From the NCBI RefSeq assembly GCF_013911645.1, contig NZ_JACESV010000001.1:434001-498000 (forward strand): a DNA stretch of 64,000 nucleotides. The letters are read 5' to 3'. Position numbers and translations under genes: made by a program. Each line of letters starts with the position of its first letter. Within the stretch, counting starts at the first letter, position 1. The stretch comes from Allomuricauda sp. (GTDB lineage Bacteria > Bacteroidota > Bacteroidia > Flavobacteriales > Flavobacteriaceae). This document shows, in pieces, positions 1 to 9,165 of the stretch. The notes beneath the pieces are model-generated. The model ran no database searches. It worked only from the letters and a program-made list of their open reading frames with translations, and was not told the DNA's origin.

Positions 1-294
1 TGTCCCTCCAGCTAGGTTGGCCCCTTTGTTACCTGCTTCCATAATACCCGGTCCACCTCCGGTAATGACGCCATAACCGGCCTCGGAAATTTTTTTGGAG
101 ATTTTTACCGCCAAATCATAATAAGGATGACCTTCCCGAACCCTTGCGGACCCAAAAATGGATACACAAGGGCCTATTACGCTCATTTTTTCAAATCCAT
201 TGACAAACTCGCCCATAATTTTGAATATGGCCCATGAATCGTTTGTCTTGATCTCATTCCATCCTTTGGAATGTTTTTCTTTTCGCATCTGCAT
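1..294 (-). CDS. LOG family protein (TIGR00730-like), partial
   Basis: Partial gene: the first 98 codons are present and the 3' end lies outside the window. The start ATG is at 294-292. The protein shows a Rossmann-like start (VIGPCVSIFGSARV, residues 39-52) followed by the family motif GGGPGIMEAGNKGAN at residues 79-93, which in LOG proteins forms part of the phosphoribohydrolase active site (the PGGxGTxxE half would lie in the missing part). LOG enzymes release free cytokinin-type bases from nucleoside monophosphates, but in most bacteria the natural substrate is unclear, and older annotations call them lysine decarboxylases, which is not supported. The start lies 14 bp after the uvrA stop, on the same strand, so the two are probably cotranscribed. 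Confidence 0.85.
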   Translation of the reverse strand, partial: MQMRKEKHSKGWNEIKTNDSWAIFKIMGEFVNGFEKMSVIGPCVSIFGSARVREGHPYYDLAVKISKKISEAGYGVITGGGPGIMEAGNKGANLAGGT

Positions 295-308
295 AGTTGT
301 CTCGTATT

Positions 309-3170
309 TTAAACCGCGCGTTTAATTTTTTGTTTTGTGTTTTCTAATTCTTTCCTCAAGAATTTGGCTGTGTAGCTTTTCTTGTCTTTAGCCACCTCTT
401 CCGGAGTTCCCGTTGCAACAACCGTTCCGCCGCCTCTTCCTCCTTCGTAACCAATGTCTATAATATGGTCCATCATTTTAATAACGTCCATATTGTGCTC
501 AATTACTAAAATGGTGTTTCCCTTGTCAACCAAGCGGTCAAGCACTTCCATAAGCACTCGAATATCTTCAAAATGGAGGCCCGTGGTTGGCTCGTCGAGG
601 ATGTAAAAGGTATTTCCAGTATCTCTTTTGGAAAGCTCCGTGGCCAACTTTACCCTTTGGGCCTCACCGCCGGAAAGGGTAGTGGACTGCTGTCCCAATG
701 ATATATAACCCAGGCCTACATCTTTTATTGTCTTAAGTTTACGATGAATTTTTGGAATATTTTCAAAAAAATCCACCGCTTCGTTGATGGTCATCTCCAA
801 AACATCTGCAATGGATTTTCCCTTGTAGCGTATTTCCAAAGTCTCCCGGTTGAATCTTTTACCATTGCAGGTCTCGCATTCCACATAAACATCGGGCAAA
901 AAGTTCATTTCAATCACTTTGAGACCTCCTCCTTGGCAGGTTTCGCAACGCCCTCCGGTTACATTAAAACTAAAGCGACCGGGTTTGTACCCTCGAATGG
1001 TAGCTTCGGTAGTTTTGGAGAACAAGGAACGGATCTCGCTAAAAACACCCGTATATGTTGCTGGATTGGAACGTGGGGTTCGACCAATCGGGGATTGGTT
1101 GATGTCGATAACCTTGTCAATATGCTGCAAGCCCGTAATTTTTTTATACGGCATCGGTTTTTTTACCCCATTAAAATAATGTGCGTTCATAATAGGGTAG
1201 AGGGTTTCGTTGACCAAAGTGGATTTGCCGCTTCCTGAAACTCCTGTGACCCCGATAAGTTTTCCCAAAGGGAAATCTACCGTTACATTTTTAAGGTTAT
1301 TCCCTGTACAGCCCGAAAGGGTGATTTTTTTTCCAGTTCCTTTGCGTCGTTTTTCGGGCACTGGAATTTCGAGCTCGCCCGTAATGTATTGTGCGGTTAT
1401 CGTATGGTGATCGATCAATTCTTTTGGACTGCCTTCGGAAATGATTTCCCCGCCGTGTTTTCCCGCTTTTGGACCAATATCAATCACATGGTCGGCACTT
1501 TCGATCATATCCCGGTCGTGTTCCACCACAATAACGGAATTGCCTATATCGCGCAATGCCTCCAAGGATTGGATCAAACGTTCATTGTCGCGTTGGTGCA
1601 GACCAATGCTGGGTTCGTCCAAAATGTAGAGCACGCCCACCAATTGCGAACCTATTTGTGTGGCCAATCGAATACGCTGTGCCTCACCGCCGGACAAAGA
1701 TTTGGAACCTCGGTTCAACGAGAGGTAATCCAGCCCAACATCCAACAAAAAACCAACACGGGACTTGATTTCCTTTATAATTTCCTCGGCAATCTTTTTT
1801 TGGTTGCCTTCCAGTGTATCTTCTAAATGTGTAAAGAAATTGGCAAGTTCGGCAATGTCCATTTCTGCCAATTCGGCAATGTTCTTACCATCAATTTTAA
1901 AATAGAGAGACTCCTTTCGCAAACGAGAACCATCACAAGTGGGACATTCCACTTTGTCCATATAATCTTTGGCCCATCGCTTTATCGAAGCGGAATTGGC
2001 TTCTTCGTATTGGGTTTTGATGAAATTGGAAATGCCTTCGTAATCAATTTTATACTGCCTTTTTACGCCAAGACTTTTGGAGTCTACCTCAAAACTTTCC
2101 TTGCCACCGTTCAAAATAACGTTCATGGCTTCTTCTGGAATCTTTTCTATGGCATCCGTTAGTTCAAAATTGTAGCGTTGCGCAATGGTTTCCAGTTGTT
2201 TAAAGGCCCACGATTTTTTGTATTCTCCCAAAGGTGCAAGGCCTCCTGATTTGATGGATATTTTTTTGTTCGGGATTATTTTATCCTCGTTCACTTGAAA
2301 CACATGGCCCAGGCCACTGCACTCAGGGCACATTCCTTTTGGCGAGTTAAAGGAAAAAGTATTGGGCTCCGGAGTGGGATAGGAGATACCGGATGACGGA
2401 CACATTAAATCCCTACTAAAGTAACGCGGCACTGTTTCGCCCTCTTCCAAAACCATGAGCACATTGTCTCCGCTGTACATGGCCGTATTGATGGTTTCGC
2501 TCAACCGTTTATGAAAATCCTCGCTATCGCTAACCTTCAAACGATCTATTACAATCTCAATGTCGTGGGTTTTGTAGCGATCCACCTTCATTCCCTTGGT
2601 TATGTCGGTAATTTCACCATCAACCCTGACTTTTACAAAGCCTTGCTTTGCAATCTGTTCAAAAAGTTCGCGGTAATGTCCTTTTCTGGACTTGATTACC
2701 GGTGCCAACACATTTATTTTTTTGCCGAGGTAGGTTTCAATGATCAGATCTTTGATCTGTTCATCGCTATAGCTTACCATTTTTTCGCCCGTGTTGTAAC
2801 TGTAGGCGTCTCCTGCGCGGGCAAAGAGCAAGCGTAGGAAGTCGTACACCTCGGTAATGGTGCCCACCGTAGAGCGGGGAGATTTTGAAGTGGTTTTCTG
2901 TTCAATGGCGATTACGGGGGAGAGTCCATCAATTTTATCCACATCGGGCCGTTCCAATCCGCCCAAAAACTGTCTGGCGTAGGCCGAAAAGGTTTCAATG
3001 TACCTACGTTGCCCCTCGGCATAAATGGTATCGAAGGCTAGGGAGGATTTCCCGCTGCCCGAAAGTCCTGTGATTACAACAAGCTTTTCGCGGGGAATGG
3101 TGACATCTATATTTTTTAGGTTATGGACCCTTGCGCCCTTAACCTCAATATGTTCTTCGTAATTGATCAT
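309..3170 (-). CDS. uvrA: UvrABC system protein A (excinuclease ABC subunit A)
   Basis: Full-length UvrA (953 residues), the DNA-damage recognition ATPase of nucleotide excision repair. It carries two ABC ATPase modules: Walker [10 protein letters not shown] at residues 35-43 and GVSGSGKST in the second half, two LSGGEAQR signature motifs, and Walker B segments [11 protein letters not shown] and [11 protein letters not shown]. The C-terminal zinc finger is intact (CETCQGGG ... CETCNG). The N-terminal zinc site reads CPSSG ... CPEC, so one of the usual four cysteines is Ser; I believe this is common in Bacteroidota UvrA but could not check it. A TAnnTTTG promoter lies directly upstream. The LOG gene follows after 14 bp. 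Confidence 0.98.
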   Translation of the reverse strand: MINYEEHIEVKGARVHNLKNIDVTIPREKLVVITGLSGSGKSSLAFDTIYAEGQRRYIETFSAYARQFLGGLERPDVDKIDGLSPVIAIEQKTTSKSPRSTVGTITEVYDFLRLLFARAGDAYSYNTGEKMVSYSDEQIKDLIIETYLGKKINVLAPVIKSRKGHYRELFEQIAKQGFVKVRVDGEITDITKGMKVDRYKTHDIEIVIDRLKVSDSEDFHKRLSETINTAMYSGDNVLMVLEEGETVPRYFSRDLMCPSSGISYPTPEPNTFSFNSPKGMCPECSGLGHVFQVNEDKIIPNKKISIKSGGLAPLGEYKKSWAFKQLETIAQRYNFELTDAIEKIPEEAMNVILNGGKESFEVDSKSLGVKRQYKIDYEGISNFIKTQYEEANSASIKRWAKDYMDKVECPTCDGSRLRKESLYFKIDGKNIAELAEMDIAELANFFTHLEDTLEGNQKKIAEEIIKEIKSRVGFLLDVGLDYLSLNRGSKSLSGGEAQRIRLATQIGSQLVGVLYILDEPSIGLHQRDNERLIQSLEALRDIGNSVIVVEHDRDMIESADHVIDIGPKAGKHGGEIISEGSPKELIDHHTITAQYITGELEIPVPEKRRKGTGKKITLSGCTGNNLKNVTVDFPLGKLIGVTGVSGSGKSTLVNETLYPIMNAHYFNGVKKPMPYKKITGLQHIDKVIDINQSPIGRTPRSNPATYTGVFSEIRSLFSKTTEATIRGYKPGRFSFNVTGGRCETCQGGGLKVIEMNFLPDVYVECETCNGKRFNRETLEIRYKGKSIADVLEMTINEAVDFFENIPKIHRKLKTIKDVGLGYISLGQQSTTLSGGEAQRVKLATELSKRDTGNTFYILDEPTTGLHFEDIRVLMEVLDRLVDKGNTILVIEHNMDVIKMMDHIIDIGYEGGRGGGTVVATGTPEEVAKDKKSYTAKFLRKELENTKQKIKRAV

Positions 3171-3186
3171 AAATCATAGCAAACCT

Positions 3187-3194
3187 CAAATGTA
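3187..3194 (-). promoter_or_regulatory. Bacteroidota -7 box of uvrA promoter
   Basis: On the minus strand this reads TACATTTG, matching the Bacteroidota -7 consensus TAnnTTTG. It ends 17 bp before the uvrA ATG, predicting a very short leader. A clear TTTG -33 box is not seen, only a T-rich stretch about 20 bp upstream. Confidence 0.4.
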
Positions 3195-3480
3195 GCGATT
3201 TGGGATGTAAAAAGGAAGTGGCCTTTTGTTTTCGTTTTTTGTTGATCGATGGTTTATTTCTGAGTTTAGAAACTGTCATTTCTGTAATAACGATTTGGTT
3301 CCCGTCCCTGAGCTCTGGTCATTTAACCAAGCCGAAAATAAGCGATGTAACAAATGGCACTGGATTCCGTGTAAAGCACGGAATTACACTTGAGAGATTT
3401 CTCGTTGCTTCGCCCGCTCAAAATGAAGCAATGGGCAAAGGTGCCGTTATGTTTACGGTTCTTTTCAATTGACCATAAGG
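3195..3480. other. Intergenic region with degenerate REP-like palindrome
   Basis: No convincing gene. Positions about 3388-3424 read GAGAGATTTCTCGTTGCTTCGCCCGCTC and on, a degraded copy of the palindromic element found intact at 14.5-14.9 kb. An open frame on the plus strand here (3200-3472) runs across that repeat and has no recognisable protein features. Confidence 0.5.
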
Positions 3481-3813
3481 TTAAACTAAGTGGCGAAAGT
3501 ACTTGGGAATGGGCATTTGTTCCATTTTCCAAGTACTTTTTTTATGATGCTCATCGGTGACCTCTATAAAAAAGTAACTTGCGCCTCCCTTCATTTTTGA
3601 AGTAATGTGTTCCACGGTAAAAACCCGTTCTTCAAATAAAAAAATGTATTCTGTGGTTTCCCCGTTCGGGGCTTGCTTCATTTTTCCATCCCGAAGGATC
3701 AAGTTGGGTTTGGCCAAGATACTGTTGCTTTTGTGCCAACACAAATAGCGTATTTCTCCGCTACGTAGCTTATCAATTTTAATGGTGTATTGCCCATCGC
3801 CAAAATAGGCCAA
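3481..3813 (-). CDS. Hypothetical protein, possibly N-terminally truncated
   Basis: A 110-codon frame that can only begin at TTG (3813) or at the ATT just before it; the frame continues upstream for 11 sense codons (IFWRHPDIERI before the TTG) to a TAA with no ATG. The composition is protein-like (alternating beta-type segments such as YTIKIDKLRSGEIRYLCWHK and SYFFIEVTDEHHKKSTWKME) and the frame closes cleanly. I recognise no family. Either translation starts at a rare codon or this is the 3' remnant of a longer gene. The flanking repeat-like DNA on the left is consistent with a rearranged locus. Confidence 0.45.
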   Translation of the reverse strand: MAYFGDGQYTIKIDKLRSGEIRYLCWHKSNSILAKPNLILRDGKMKQAPNGETTEYIFLFEERVFTVEHITSKMKGGASYFFIEVTDEHHKKSTWKMEQMPIPKYFRHLV

Positions 3814-3908
3814 AATACGCTCAATATCGGGATGTCTCCAAAAAATGGCTAAGTAGGTTTACGTTGGTTTGGAATGGATTCAACGCCAATATGTGCTTGG
3901 CTATTGTA

Positions 3909-4028
3909 TTACACCCTGTTTCTTTTTCCCCAATGGGCACCATGTAGCCATCCGGCTATGTAAATAATAAATCCCAAAGCTACCAAGCAGAATATCTGTA
4001 AGGCGTTTATAGTTTCAAGTGTAGTCAT
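3909..4028 (-). CDS. 39-residue single-pass membrane protein
   Basis: ATG at 4028, TAA at 3909. Thirty-nine residues: a short polar N-terminus (MTTLETINALQ), a hydrophobic stretch of about 16 residues (IFCLVALGFIIYIAGW, positions 12-27) and a basic tail (HGAHWGKRNRV). This is one membrane span with a positive-inside cytosolic tail. I do not recognise the family. An AT-rich upstream region and a pair of 12-bp direct repeats (4081-4113) lie 53-85 bp before the start, suggesting its own regulated promoter. Too small to be certain it is translated, but start, length, topology and spacing are coherent. Confidence 0.5.
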   Translation of the reverse strand: MTTLETINALQIFCLVALGFIIYIAGWLHGAHWGKRNRV

Positions 4029-4080
4029 TGTCTTATTTTGATGACGAAACTACACGATACGCAATAATTCTGCACACCCA

Positions 4081-4113
4081 ATTGACGAATGGCTCATTTG
4101 GATTGATGAATGG
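4081..4113. promoter_or_regulatory. Pair of 12-bp direct repeats, 21-bp period
   Basis: ATTGACGAATGG at 4081-4092 and ATTGATGAATGG at 4102-4113, 11/12 identical, exactly 21 bp (two helical turns) apart. This geometry fits a dimeric regulator of the LytTR type, which binds imperfect direct repeats with about 21-22 bp period. Assignment to a LytTR regulator is inference. The site lies upstream of the 39-residue membrane protein gene. Confidence 0.4.
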
Positions 4114-4226
4114 TGTTTTTGAAGCAACAAAGATTCAAAAATTGTACAAAAAAAGTTTGGGAAATTGACCAAGGGCATTGCCGTAGTATGATTTGGACGC
4201 TGCGATGGGGGATTGGTAAGAGGAGC

Positions 4227-4245
4227 AAGCCCTTTAGGGCTTTTT
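4227..4245 (+). terminator. Small hairpin with T-run
   Basis: AAGCCC-TTTA-GGGCTT followed by TTT. Short perfect stem (6 bp), terminator-like on the plus strand, but there is no plus-strand gene just upstream, so it may be a remnant of a lost gene. Confidence 0.3.
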
Positions 4246-4319
4246 AACTAAGTTGATTAGCCTCGTCAATTAATCGATTATTAATCAACATTTTACTGTT
4301 GATAAGTGTAAATCCTTTC

Positions 4320-4352
4320 TTGTTTATTCTGAAGTAAAAGCATTTAACTTTG
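4320..4352 (+). promoter_or_regulatory. Promoter of HipA-like/DUF3037 operon
   Basis: TAACTTTG at 4345-4352 matches TAnnTTTG; a TTG at 4320-4322 lies 22 bp upstream as a possible -33 box. The predicted start is about 10-15 bp before the ATG at 4373. Confidence 0.45.
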
Positions 4353-4372
4353 AAAATATTTTTTAAAAGTCT

Positions 4373-5200
4373 ATGCTTGAACCCATTAGTGTAATAAATG
4401 CAATATCTGTTGATAGGGAAATCTACACTGATGGTCACAGTCCGCTTCTAACTATAGGTGAAGATTATGAAAAATATGTTGTTAAAAACTCTAGAGGTAG
4501 AATACCTGCATTTGATCTTATCAATGAATTTTTAGCAAATGGGCTTCTTCAATGTTGGAATATACCTACTCCTGAATGCACAATACTAAGAATTGATCCG
4601 TCGCTTTTAGTAGGTTATTCAAATAATCATCAAGCCAGATTTTATAACTATTCTTCTTTTGGGTCTAGAGTAATTCCGAAAAAATTAGATTTAAATGAAT
4701 TTACTGTTGCCAAAAACAAGTCTGTTTTTAACAAACTTCACAATCCGATTGATATTTTAAGAATTGGTCTCTTCGATTTATGGGTGTCAAACGATGATAG
4801 AAAGCCTACAAATCAAAATTTAATTCTTTCAATTGATGATGGTGGGAAGTATACCATCACTGCAATTGATCACGCATTCATTTTTGAAACTCTTCCTTAT
4901 CAGGACTTGAATCCAAAACACTTTTCTCCATCAGTTAATGACCATATAATACTATCGGATTTAGCCAAAATTGTAAAGCGCTATACGAACATTGATGAAT
5001 CTTTCGTTAAATCAGAAAGAGAATATTTCTATTTTTGCCTCGATGAATCACAAAAAAACTTTGAAGAAATCATTAATAATATCCCAAATGATTTGGGTTT
5101 GAACGATGACTTGACTAACTTTCTAAGTCAATATTTATTCAATAAGAAACGGAACGAACAAATATTTGCTGAACATATTTATAGGCTTTCAAACCAATGA
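4373..5200 (+). CDS. HipA-like kinase domain protein (HipA_2 type)
   Basis: 275 residues, single-domain HipA-type kinase fold. Seen in the sequence: an N-terminal lysine strand (KYVVKNS, K38), a catalytic loop WVSNDDRKPTNQNLIL (residues 137-152; NDDR at 140-143 and N148) and a metal-binding AIDHAFIF (D166). These match the NDxR...N and xDH patterns of the stand-alone HipA-like family, which lacks the N-terminal subdomain of true HipA. The gene overlaps the next by ATGA (5197-5200), so translation is coupled. DNA here is clearly more AT-rich than the surrounding housekeeping genes, suggesting transfer. Substrate unknown; a toxin or defence role is inference. Confidence 0.8.
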   Translation: MLEPISVINAISVDREIYTDGHSPLLTIGEDYEKYVVKNSRGRIPAFDLINEFLANGLLQCWNIPTPECTILRIDPSLLVGYSNNHQARFYNYSSFGSRVIPKKLDLNEFTVAKNKSVFNKLHNPIDILRIGLFDLWVSNDDRKPTNQNLILSIDDGGKYTITAIDHAFIFETLPYQDLNPKHFSPSVNDHIILSDLAKIVKRYTNIDESFVKSEREYFYFCLDESQKNFEEIINNIPNDLGLNDDLTNFLSQYLFNKKRNEQIFAEHIYRLSNQ

Positions 5201-6063
5201 AGAAATTTTACAGCATTGTAAAAATAGTAACCGATATGACGGTGAATGACAGTATTTCTACTGGAATCATTGTTAATGATGGCAGCAGGCTTTTGTTTAA
5301 ATTTTCCGATTTTAAAAAAAGTATAGCAAAAAGGCTTTTTCAATCTGCTTCTGATGATATTGATTTTGCTGTAAAGCAACTAGAGAAAAGAATTGAAGAA
5401 ATTAATAACAGTATCAATTTAGATGGTGCAATAGGGTTATTTGATTTTACAGAGTATAATAGTCAGTCAAAATCAGATTATTTTAATTACCTTAATTCAT
5501 ATACTACAGGTTTAATTCAATTCAGTTCTCCAAAACTAATTCTGGATTCTCATTCAATTGACTTGGATAAGCTGTTCAAGCTCTATGTTGACCCTATTGA
5601 GCATATAAAAGTTAATAAAGGGGAGGAAGATCTTCAAATGATTAAGTCTCATGTTCAAAAAAGATTGATTTCTAAAGTAGAGGAAAGAATTCATACTAAT
5701 ATTAAAATTGATAGTAGTTTAATTTCTGATATAATTTTTCCTTACGAATTAGATTGTATTGGAATGAATGGATCTTTAGTGGGGGCTAAATCTTTGTCAT
5801 TTGAACACTCTCATCAAACTGTTGACAAAAACGTTTCTCATTACATTGCCTTAATAACCTCCCTTAGTTATAGATATAGTAAAAGTCTCAAGGAGAATCG
5901 GTTCTATCTTATTGCTAATGAGCCAAAAGATATGAAGAATGAAACTTACAAGATTTGGGATAAAGTTTATAAAAATAAACTAATTGACATTTTACATCCT
6001 AATGAAGCTGATATTGTAGCTGAACGCGTTTTTGAAACAAATGCTTCTAAATTTTTTAAGTAA
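5197..6063 (+). CDS. DUF3037 domain protein
   Basis: 288 residues; start ATG overlaps the stop of the HipA-like gene by 4 bp. The N-terminus (YSIVKIVTDMTVNDSISTGIIVNDG) matches the start of DUF3037 proteins, which are repeatedly found next to HipA_2 kinases. No catalytic motif or membrane segment is evident; the middle is charged and probably helical (VKQLEKRIEEINNSI). The coupled translation argues for a functional complex or a toxin-antitoxin-like pair with the kinase. Product function is unknown. It converges on the RadC-like gene with 10 bp between stops and no clear terminator. Confidence 0.75.
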   Translation: MKKFYSIVKIVTDMTVNDSISTGIIVNDGSRLLFKFSDFKKSIAKRLFQSASDDIDFAVKQLEKRIEEINNSINLDGAIGLFDFTEYNSQSKSDYFNYLNSYTTGLIQFSSPKLILDSHSIDLDKLFKLYVDPIEHIKVNKGEEDLQMIKSHVQKRLISKVEERIHTNIKIDSSLISDIIFPYELDCIGMNGSLVGAKSLSFEHSHQTVDKNVSHYIALITSLSYRYSKSLKENRFYLIANEPKDMKNETYKIWDKVYKNKLIDILHPNEADIVAERVFETNASKFFK

Positions 6064-6073
6064 GAGAAAAATC

Positions 6074-6694
6074 CTAAATCCCCCCAATAACCTTCAAACT
6101 CAAGCCTGTGTGCTTTTTAATGTCAGCATCGGACATGCCGCTAGCTTTTAAGGACTTGGCAATACTGATCGCCTTTTCTTTTTCGGCCCGCTTTTTCTCG
6201 GTATCAATTTTAAATTGTTCCAGTTCCTGCCTTTCGGGGCCCATGATCTCAAACAGGCCGTTTTTTTTCATTTCGTCCATCACGCCTTGGTCGGCAAAAC
6301 TGGTGTAATTAGTTTCCGTGATCACCAAATGGTCCAGCACCTCTACTTTGATCAGTTTGCCCGCTTTTAGCATGTGGTCGGTAAAGGTAATATCGGCATC
6401 GGTAACTTCGTGCGAGCCGCTGGGGTGGTTGTGCACCAAGATCAGCTTGCCCGCCAGTTTGTAGATCGCCATACGGAACACATCGGGCGGGTCGGCATTT
6501 ACCCTATTGCTGGCGCCAAGGCCAATAAGCTCCACGAACAAAATCTTGTTGTTGTGGTTGAGGCCCACCACCCAAAAATGCTCTTGGTTGCGGCGTATCT
6601 TGTTCTCGCGCAGCAATACCTGCTGCATGATCGCATATATGTCCGCGGAGTTGAGCACTTTGATCTTTTGTTCTTGGGTAAGCCGTACGTTCAT
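6074..6694 (-). CDS. RadC-like JAB domain protein
   Basis: 206 residues. The JAB/MPN metal site is complete: E55 in ILFVELIGLG, then HNHPSGSHEVTDAD at residues 88-101 (H88, H90, S92, D101). RadC-type JAB proteins are usually encoded in mobile regions and are not involved in repair as once thought; their activity is unknown. The helix-hairpin-helix half of full RadC is missing. Instead there is a charged tail (EKKRAEKEKAISIAKSLK) ending in MSDADIKKHTGLSLKVI, which resembles the C-terminal segment of Rpn/PD-(D/E)XK transposase-family proteins that ends 'I.ITGLS...I'. The tail resemblance is my inference. Confidence 0.85.
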   Translation of the reverse strand: MNVRLTQEQKIKVLNSADIYAIMQQVLLRENKIRRNQEHFWVVGLNHNNKILFVELIGLGASNRVNADPPDVFRMAIYKLAGKLILVHNHPSGSHEVTDADITFTDHMLKAGKLIKVEVLDHLVITETNYTSFADQGVMDEMKKNGLFEIMGPERQELEQFKIDTEKKRAEKEKAISIAKSLKASGMSDADIKKHTGLSLKVIGGI

Positions 6695-6771
6695 AATGAA
6701 TGTGTTGCAATTTGGGTCTGGGAAAGGTAGTCCATGCTCGTGAGAAAAACAAGAATGCCATTCTGTGGCAT

Positions 6772-6811
6772 AAAAAAACCGCCCCCCACGATAATTCGCA
6801 AGAGACGGTTT
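6772..6811 (-). terminator. Rho-independent terminator of the M28 peptidase gene
   Basis: On the minus strand AAACCG ... CGGTTT followed by a T-run; the 6-bp stem is topped by a long imperfect loop. It lies 20-60 bp beyond the peptidase stop. Confidence 0.5.
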
Positions 6812-6832
6812 GGTTTTGTCAGAGAAATCCAG

Positions 6833-9028
6833 TTACTGCACTAGGCTGTTCAGTTGCTGTATTTGCGCATCAAAATGTTTAAGGGTGGTGGCCAACACCC
6901 CGATTTGTTCCTGTGCTTCTTTCCATTCCTGCTGTTCAATGGCCTCGCGCACGCCTGGAAGTGTTTTTACCCCATAGCCCGTGTAAAATCCGGGGGCATA
7001 GATCTGGTGCTTGAACCAATCCCTACGGGGCAGCCCCTTATCCTGCAACAATGCTTGCTCCATACCCATCAACTTTTGGTTCAGTTGCGCCTTTTTGGCA
7101 CCGGACAGGGCAAGTACATCGGCCTTGGAAAAGGTGGCTATACTTTTCTTTAAGTCGGCAACCACATTTTGTATGGGAGAGAAGTCCAAATAGGGTACTT
7201 CATCCTTCAATTTTGCGGGTGCTACGGGTTTTTTGGGATCCATGGTCAATTGGTAGGCATCCTGTTGCACCAATTTGTTGTGTTTTTCCACTTCGGCACG
7301 CATATCTTCCAAAGTTTTCATCACCTCGCCCAAATAGGTTTCAATGGTGCTGTGCCATTGGGTGAGTTCAAACGGCAATACCTCGGCATTTGCCAAACGG
7401 AGCGAAATACGTCCTGCGGTGTTAGCCAAGGCCACACCATAGTCGAACCCGGGATCTTTAAAACGGGTGTAGTGGGTGTAGGTATCGTAAATGGTGTGGT
7501 ATTCCCCACCGGAACCTTCGCCACCATAGCCCAAGTTCAAGGAGGCAATACCCGTATGCTGTATAAATGGGGTATAATCCGAACCAGAACCGAGGGCAGA
7601 CAGTGTAAAGGAATTGTCGCCACCACGCATTACATTCGCCGCCTTGCGACGCTCCGCTACGGAAACCCCTTTTTGTGGGTCGGTCACCGTATGGGCCACT
7701 TGGCTCACCATGGCCTGTAGCGAGTGGGAACCTCCGACACCCAAATACCCACGGCTGTTGCCATCGGTGTTGATGTAGGCCACGGCCTTTTCTTTTAGTT
7801 CCGGAATATGGTCCTCTACCCATTCCGTAGAACCGATAAGTCCGGGTTCTTCGGCATCCCAAGCGCAATACACTAGGGTACGCTTGGGTTTTTTGCCCGA
7901 TTTGGCCAATTCTCCGATCACACGGGCCTCTTCCATTAAGGCGACCATGCCGCTAATGGGGTCGCTGGCACCGTGTACCCATGCATCGTGGTGGTTGCCA
8001 CGGATTACCCATTCATCGGGGAACTCGTCGCCCTCCAAAGTAGCAATCAGGTTATGGGCAGGTTTCAACTGCCAGTCAAACTCCAATTTTAAATGCACTT
8101 TGGCCGGTCCGGGCCCAATGTGATAGGTGAGGGGCAAAGCGCCTTTCCAAGAAGCTGGGGCCACAGGGCCTTTCAGGGCTTCCAACAAGGGTTGCGCATC
8201 CTCGTACGAAATGGGCAATACCGGAATCTTGGTGATGGTCGGTGCTTCTTCGCGCTTTAAACGCTTCGCATCCTTAGTGGCGGCATAGCCGGGCGTTAAT
8301 ACATCACCAGGATAGAGCGGCATATCCATTACGGAACCGCGTTGCACGCCCGTTTTGTTTTTATAGGCTCCTTCGGGGTACACATCACCTTGGTAATAGC
8401 CATCATCCTTTGGGTCGGAATAAATGATACAACCAATGGCACCCTTTTCGGCAGCCAGTTTGGGTTTAATGCCTCGCCAAGAACCGTAGTATTTCGCGAT
8501 CACGATCTTGCCCTTCACATCGATGCCCAATTTTTCGAGTTCTTCGTAGTCGCTGGGTACGCCGTAGTTTACGAAAACCAGTTCGGCCTCCACATCGCCA
8601 TCGGTGGAGAAGGCGTTGTAGCTGGGCAATAGTTTATCGCCCTGGGCGGTGTAGGGGTCGCCCTCGACCGCCACGGCTTCCAGTTTGGCGGTGTATTGGG
8701 TAGGGGCGGTGAGCTCCAGCACCCGCACCTTGGGGTAGGGGAAAAGCACGTGGTAGGTATCAATCTTGGTTTTGTAGCCCCAAGATTTAAACTGTTTTTC
8801 CATCCATTTTACGTTCTTTTCGCCGTATTCGGTGCCTACCCAATGGGGTTCGGCGGCCAATAGTTTCATCCATTGGTCCAAATTGTTGGCGGAAAGTTGT
8901 TTTTCGTAGTCAGCTTCGAGCTGTAGTTGCTCGTCCGAAGCTTTTTCACTGAACCCAATGATCTTGTCTTGGGCCGTTACACTGATTGTCCCTAATAATA
9001 GGAGTAGAGGTAGTAATTTGTTTTTCAT
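6833..9028 (-). CDS. Secreted M28 family metallopeptidase (glutamate carboxypeptidase II/PSMA-like)
   Basis: 731 residues with an N-terminal signal peptide (MKNKLLPLLLLLGTISVTAQ). Layout matches glutamate carboxypeptidase II: apical PA-type domain (about residues 120-300), catalytic M28 domain, and a C-terminal transferrin-receptor-like dimerisation domain. Zinc and catalytic residues are all visible: HHDAWVHG (H about 344) with D in ASDP, WDAEE (about 389-393), NTDG (about 418) and YHTIYDT (about 510). Such enzymes remove acidic residues from peptides in the periplasm or outside the cell. Monocistronic, with a terminator behind it and a long repeat-rich region in front. GC content is higher than in the neighbouring accessory genes, as expected for a core gene. 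Confidence 0.95.
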   Translation of the reverse strand: MKNKLLPLLLLLGTISVTAQDKIIGFSEKASDEQLQLEADYEKQLSANNLDQWMKLLAAEPHWVGTEYGEKNVKWMEKQFKSWGYKTKIDTYHVLFPYPKVRVLELTAPTQYTAKLEAVAVEGDPYTAQGDKLLPSYNAFSTDGDVEAELVFVNYGVPSDYEELEKLGIDVKGKIVIAKYYGSWRGIKPKLAAEKGAIGCIIYSDPKDDGYYQGDVYPEGAYKNKTGVQRGSVMDMPLYPGDVLTPGYAATKDAKRLKREEAPTITKIPVLPISYEDAQPLLEALKGPVAPASWKGALPLTYHIGPGPAKVHLKLEFDWQLKPAHNLIATLEGDEFPDEWVIRGNHHDAWVHGASDPISGMVALMEEARVIGELAKSGKKPKRTLVYCAWDAEEPGLIGSTEWVEDHIPELKEKAVAYINTDGNSRGYLGVGGSHSLQAMVSQVAHTVTDPQKGVSVAERRKAANVMRGGDNSFTLSALGSGSDYTPFIQHTGIASLNLGYGGEGSGGEYHTIYDTYTHYTRFKDPGFDYGVALANTAGRISLRLANAEVLPFELTQWHSTIETYLGEVMKTLEDMRAEVEKHNKLVQQDAYQLTMDPKKPVAPAKLKDEVPYLDFSPIQNVVADLKKSIATFSKADVLALSGAKKAQLNQKLMGMEQALLQDKGLPRRDWFKHQIYAPGFYTGYGVKTLPGVREAIEQQEWKEAQEQIGVLATTLKHFDAQIQQLNSLVQ

Positions 9029-9165
9029 TGTTTTGAATTAGCACTTAAATTTAAGTATTTCCTTGGTTAATTGGTTATTGGTTGTTGAGTTATTCGGTTA
9101 TTGGGTTATTGGGTTACTGGTTATTAAATTATTGGAAGTCGGGTGTCGGAGGTCAGTTGGCAATA

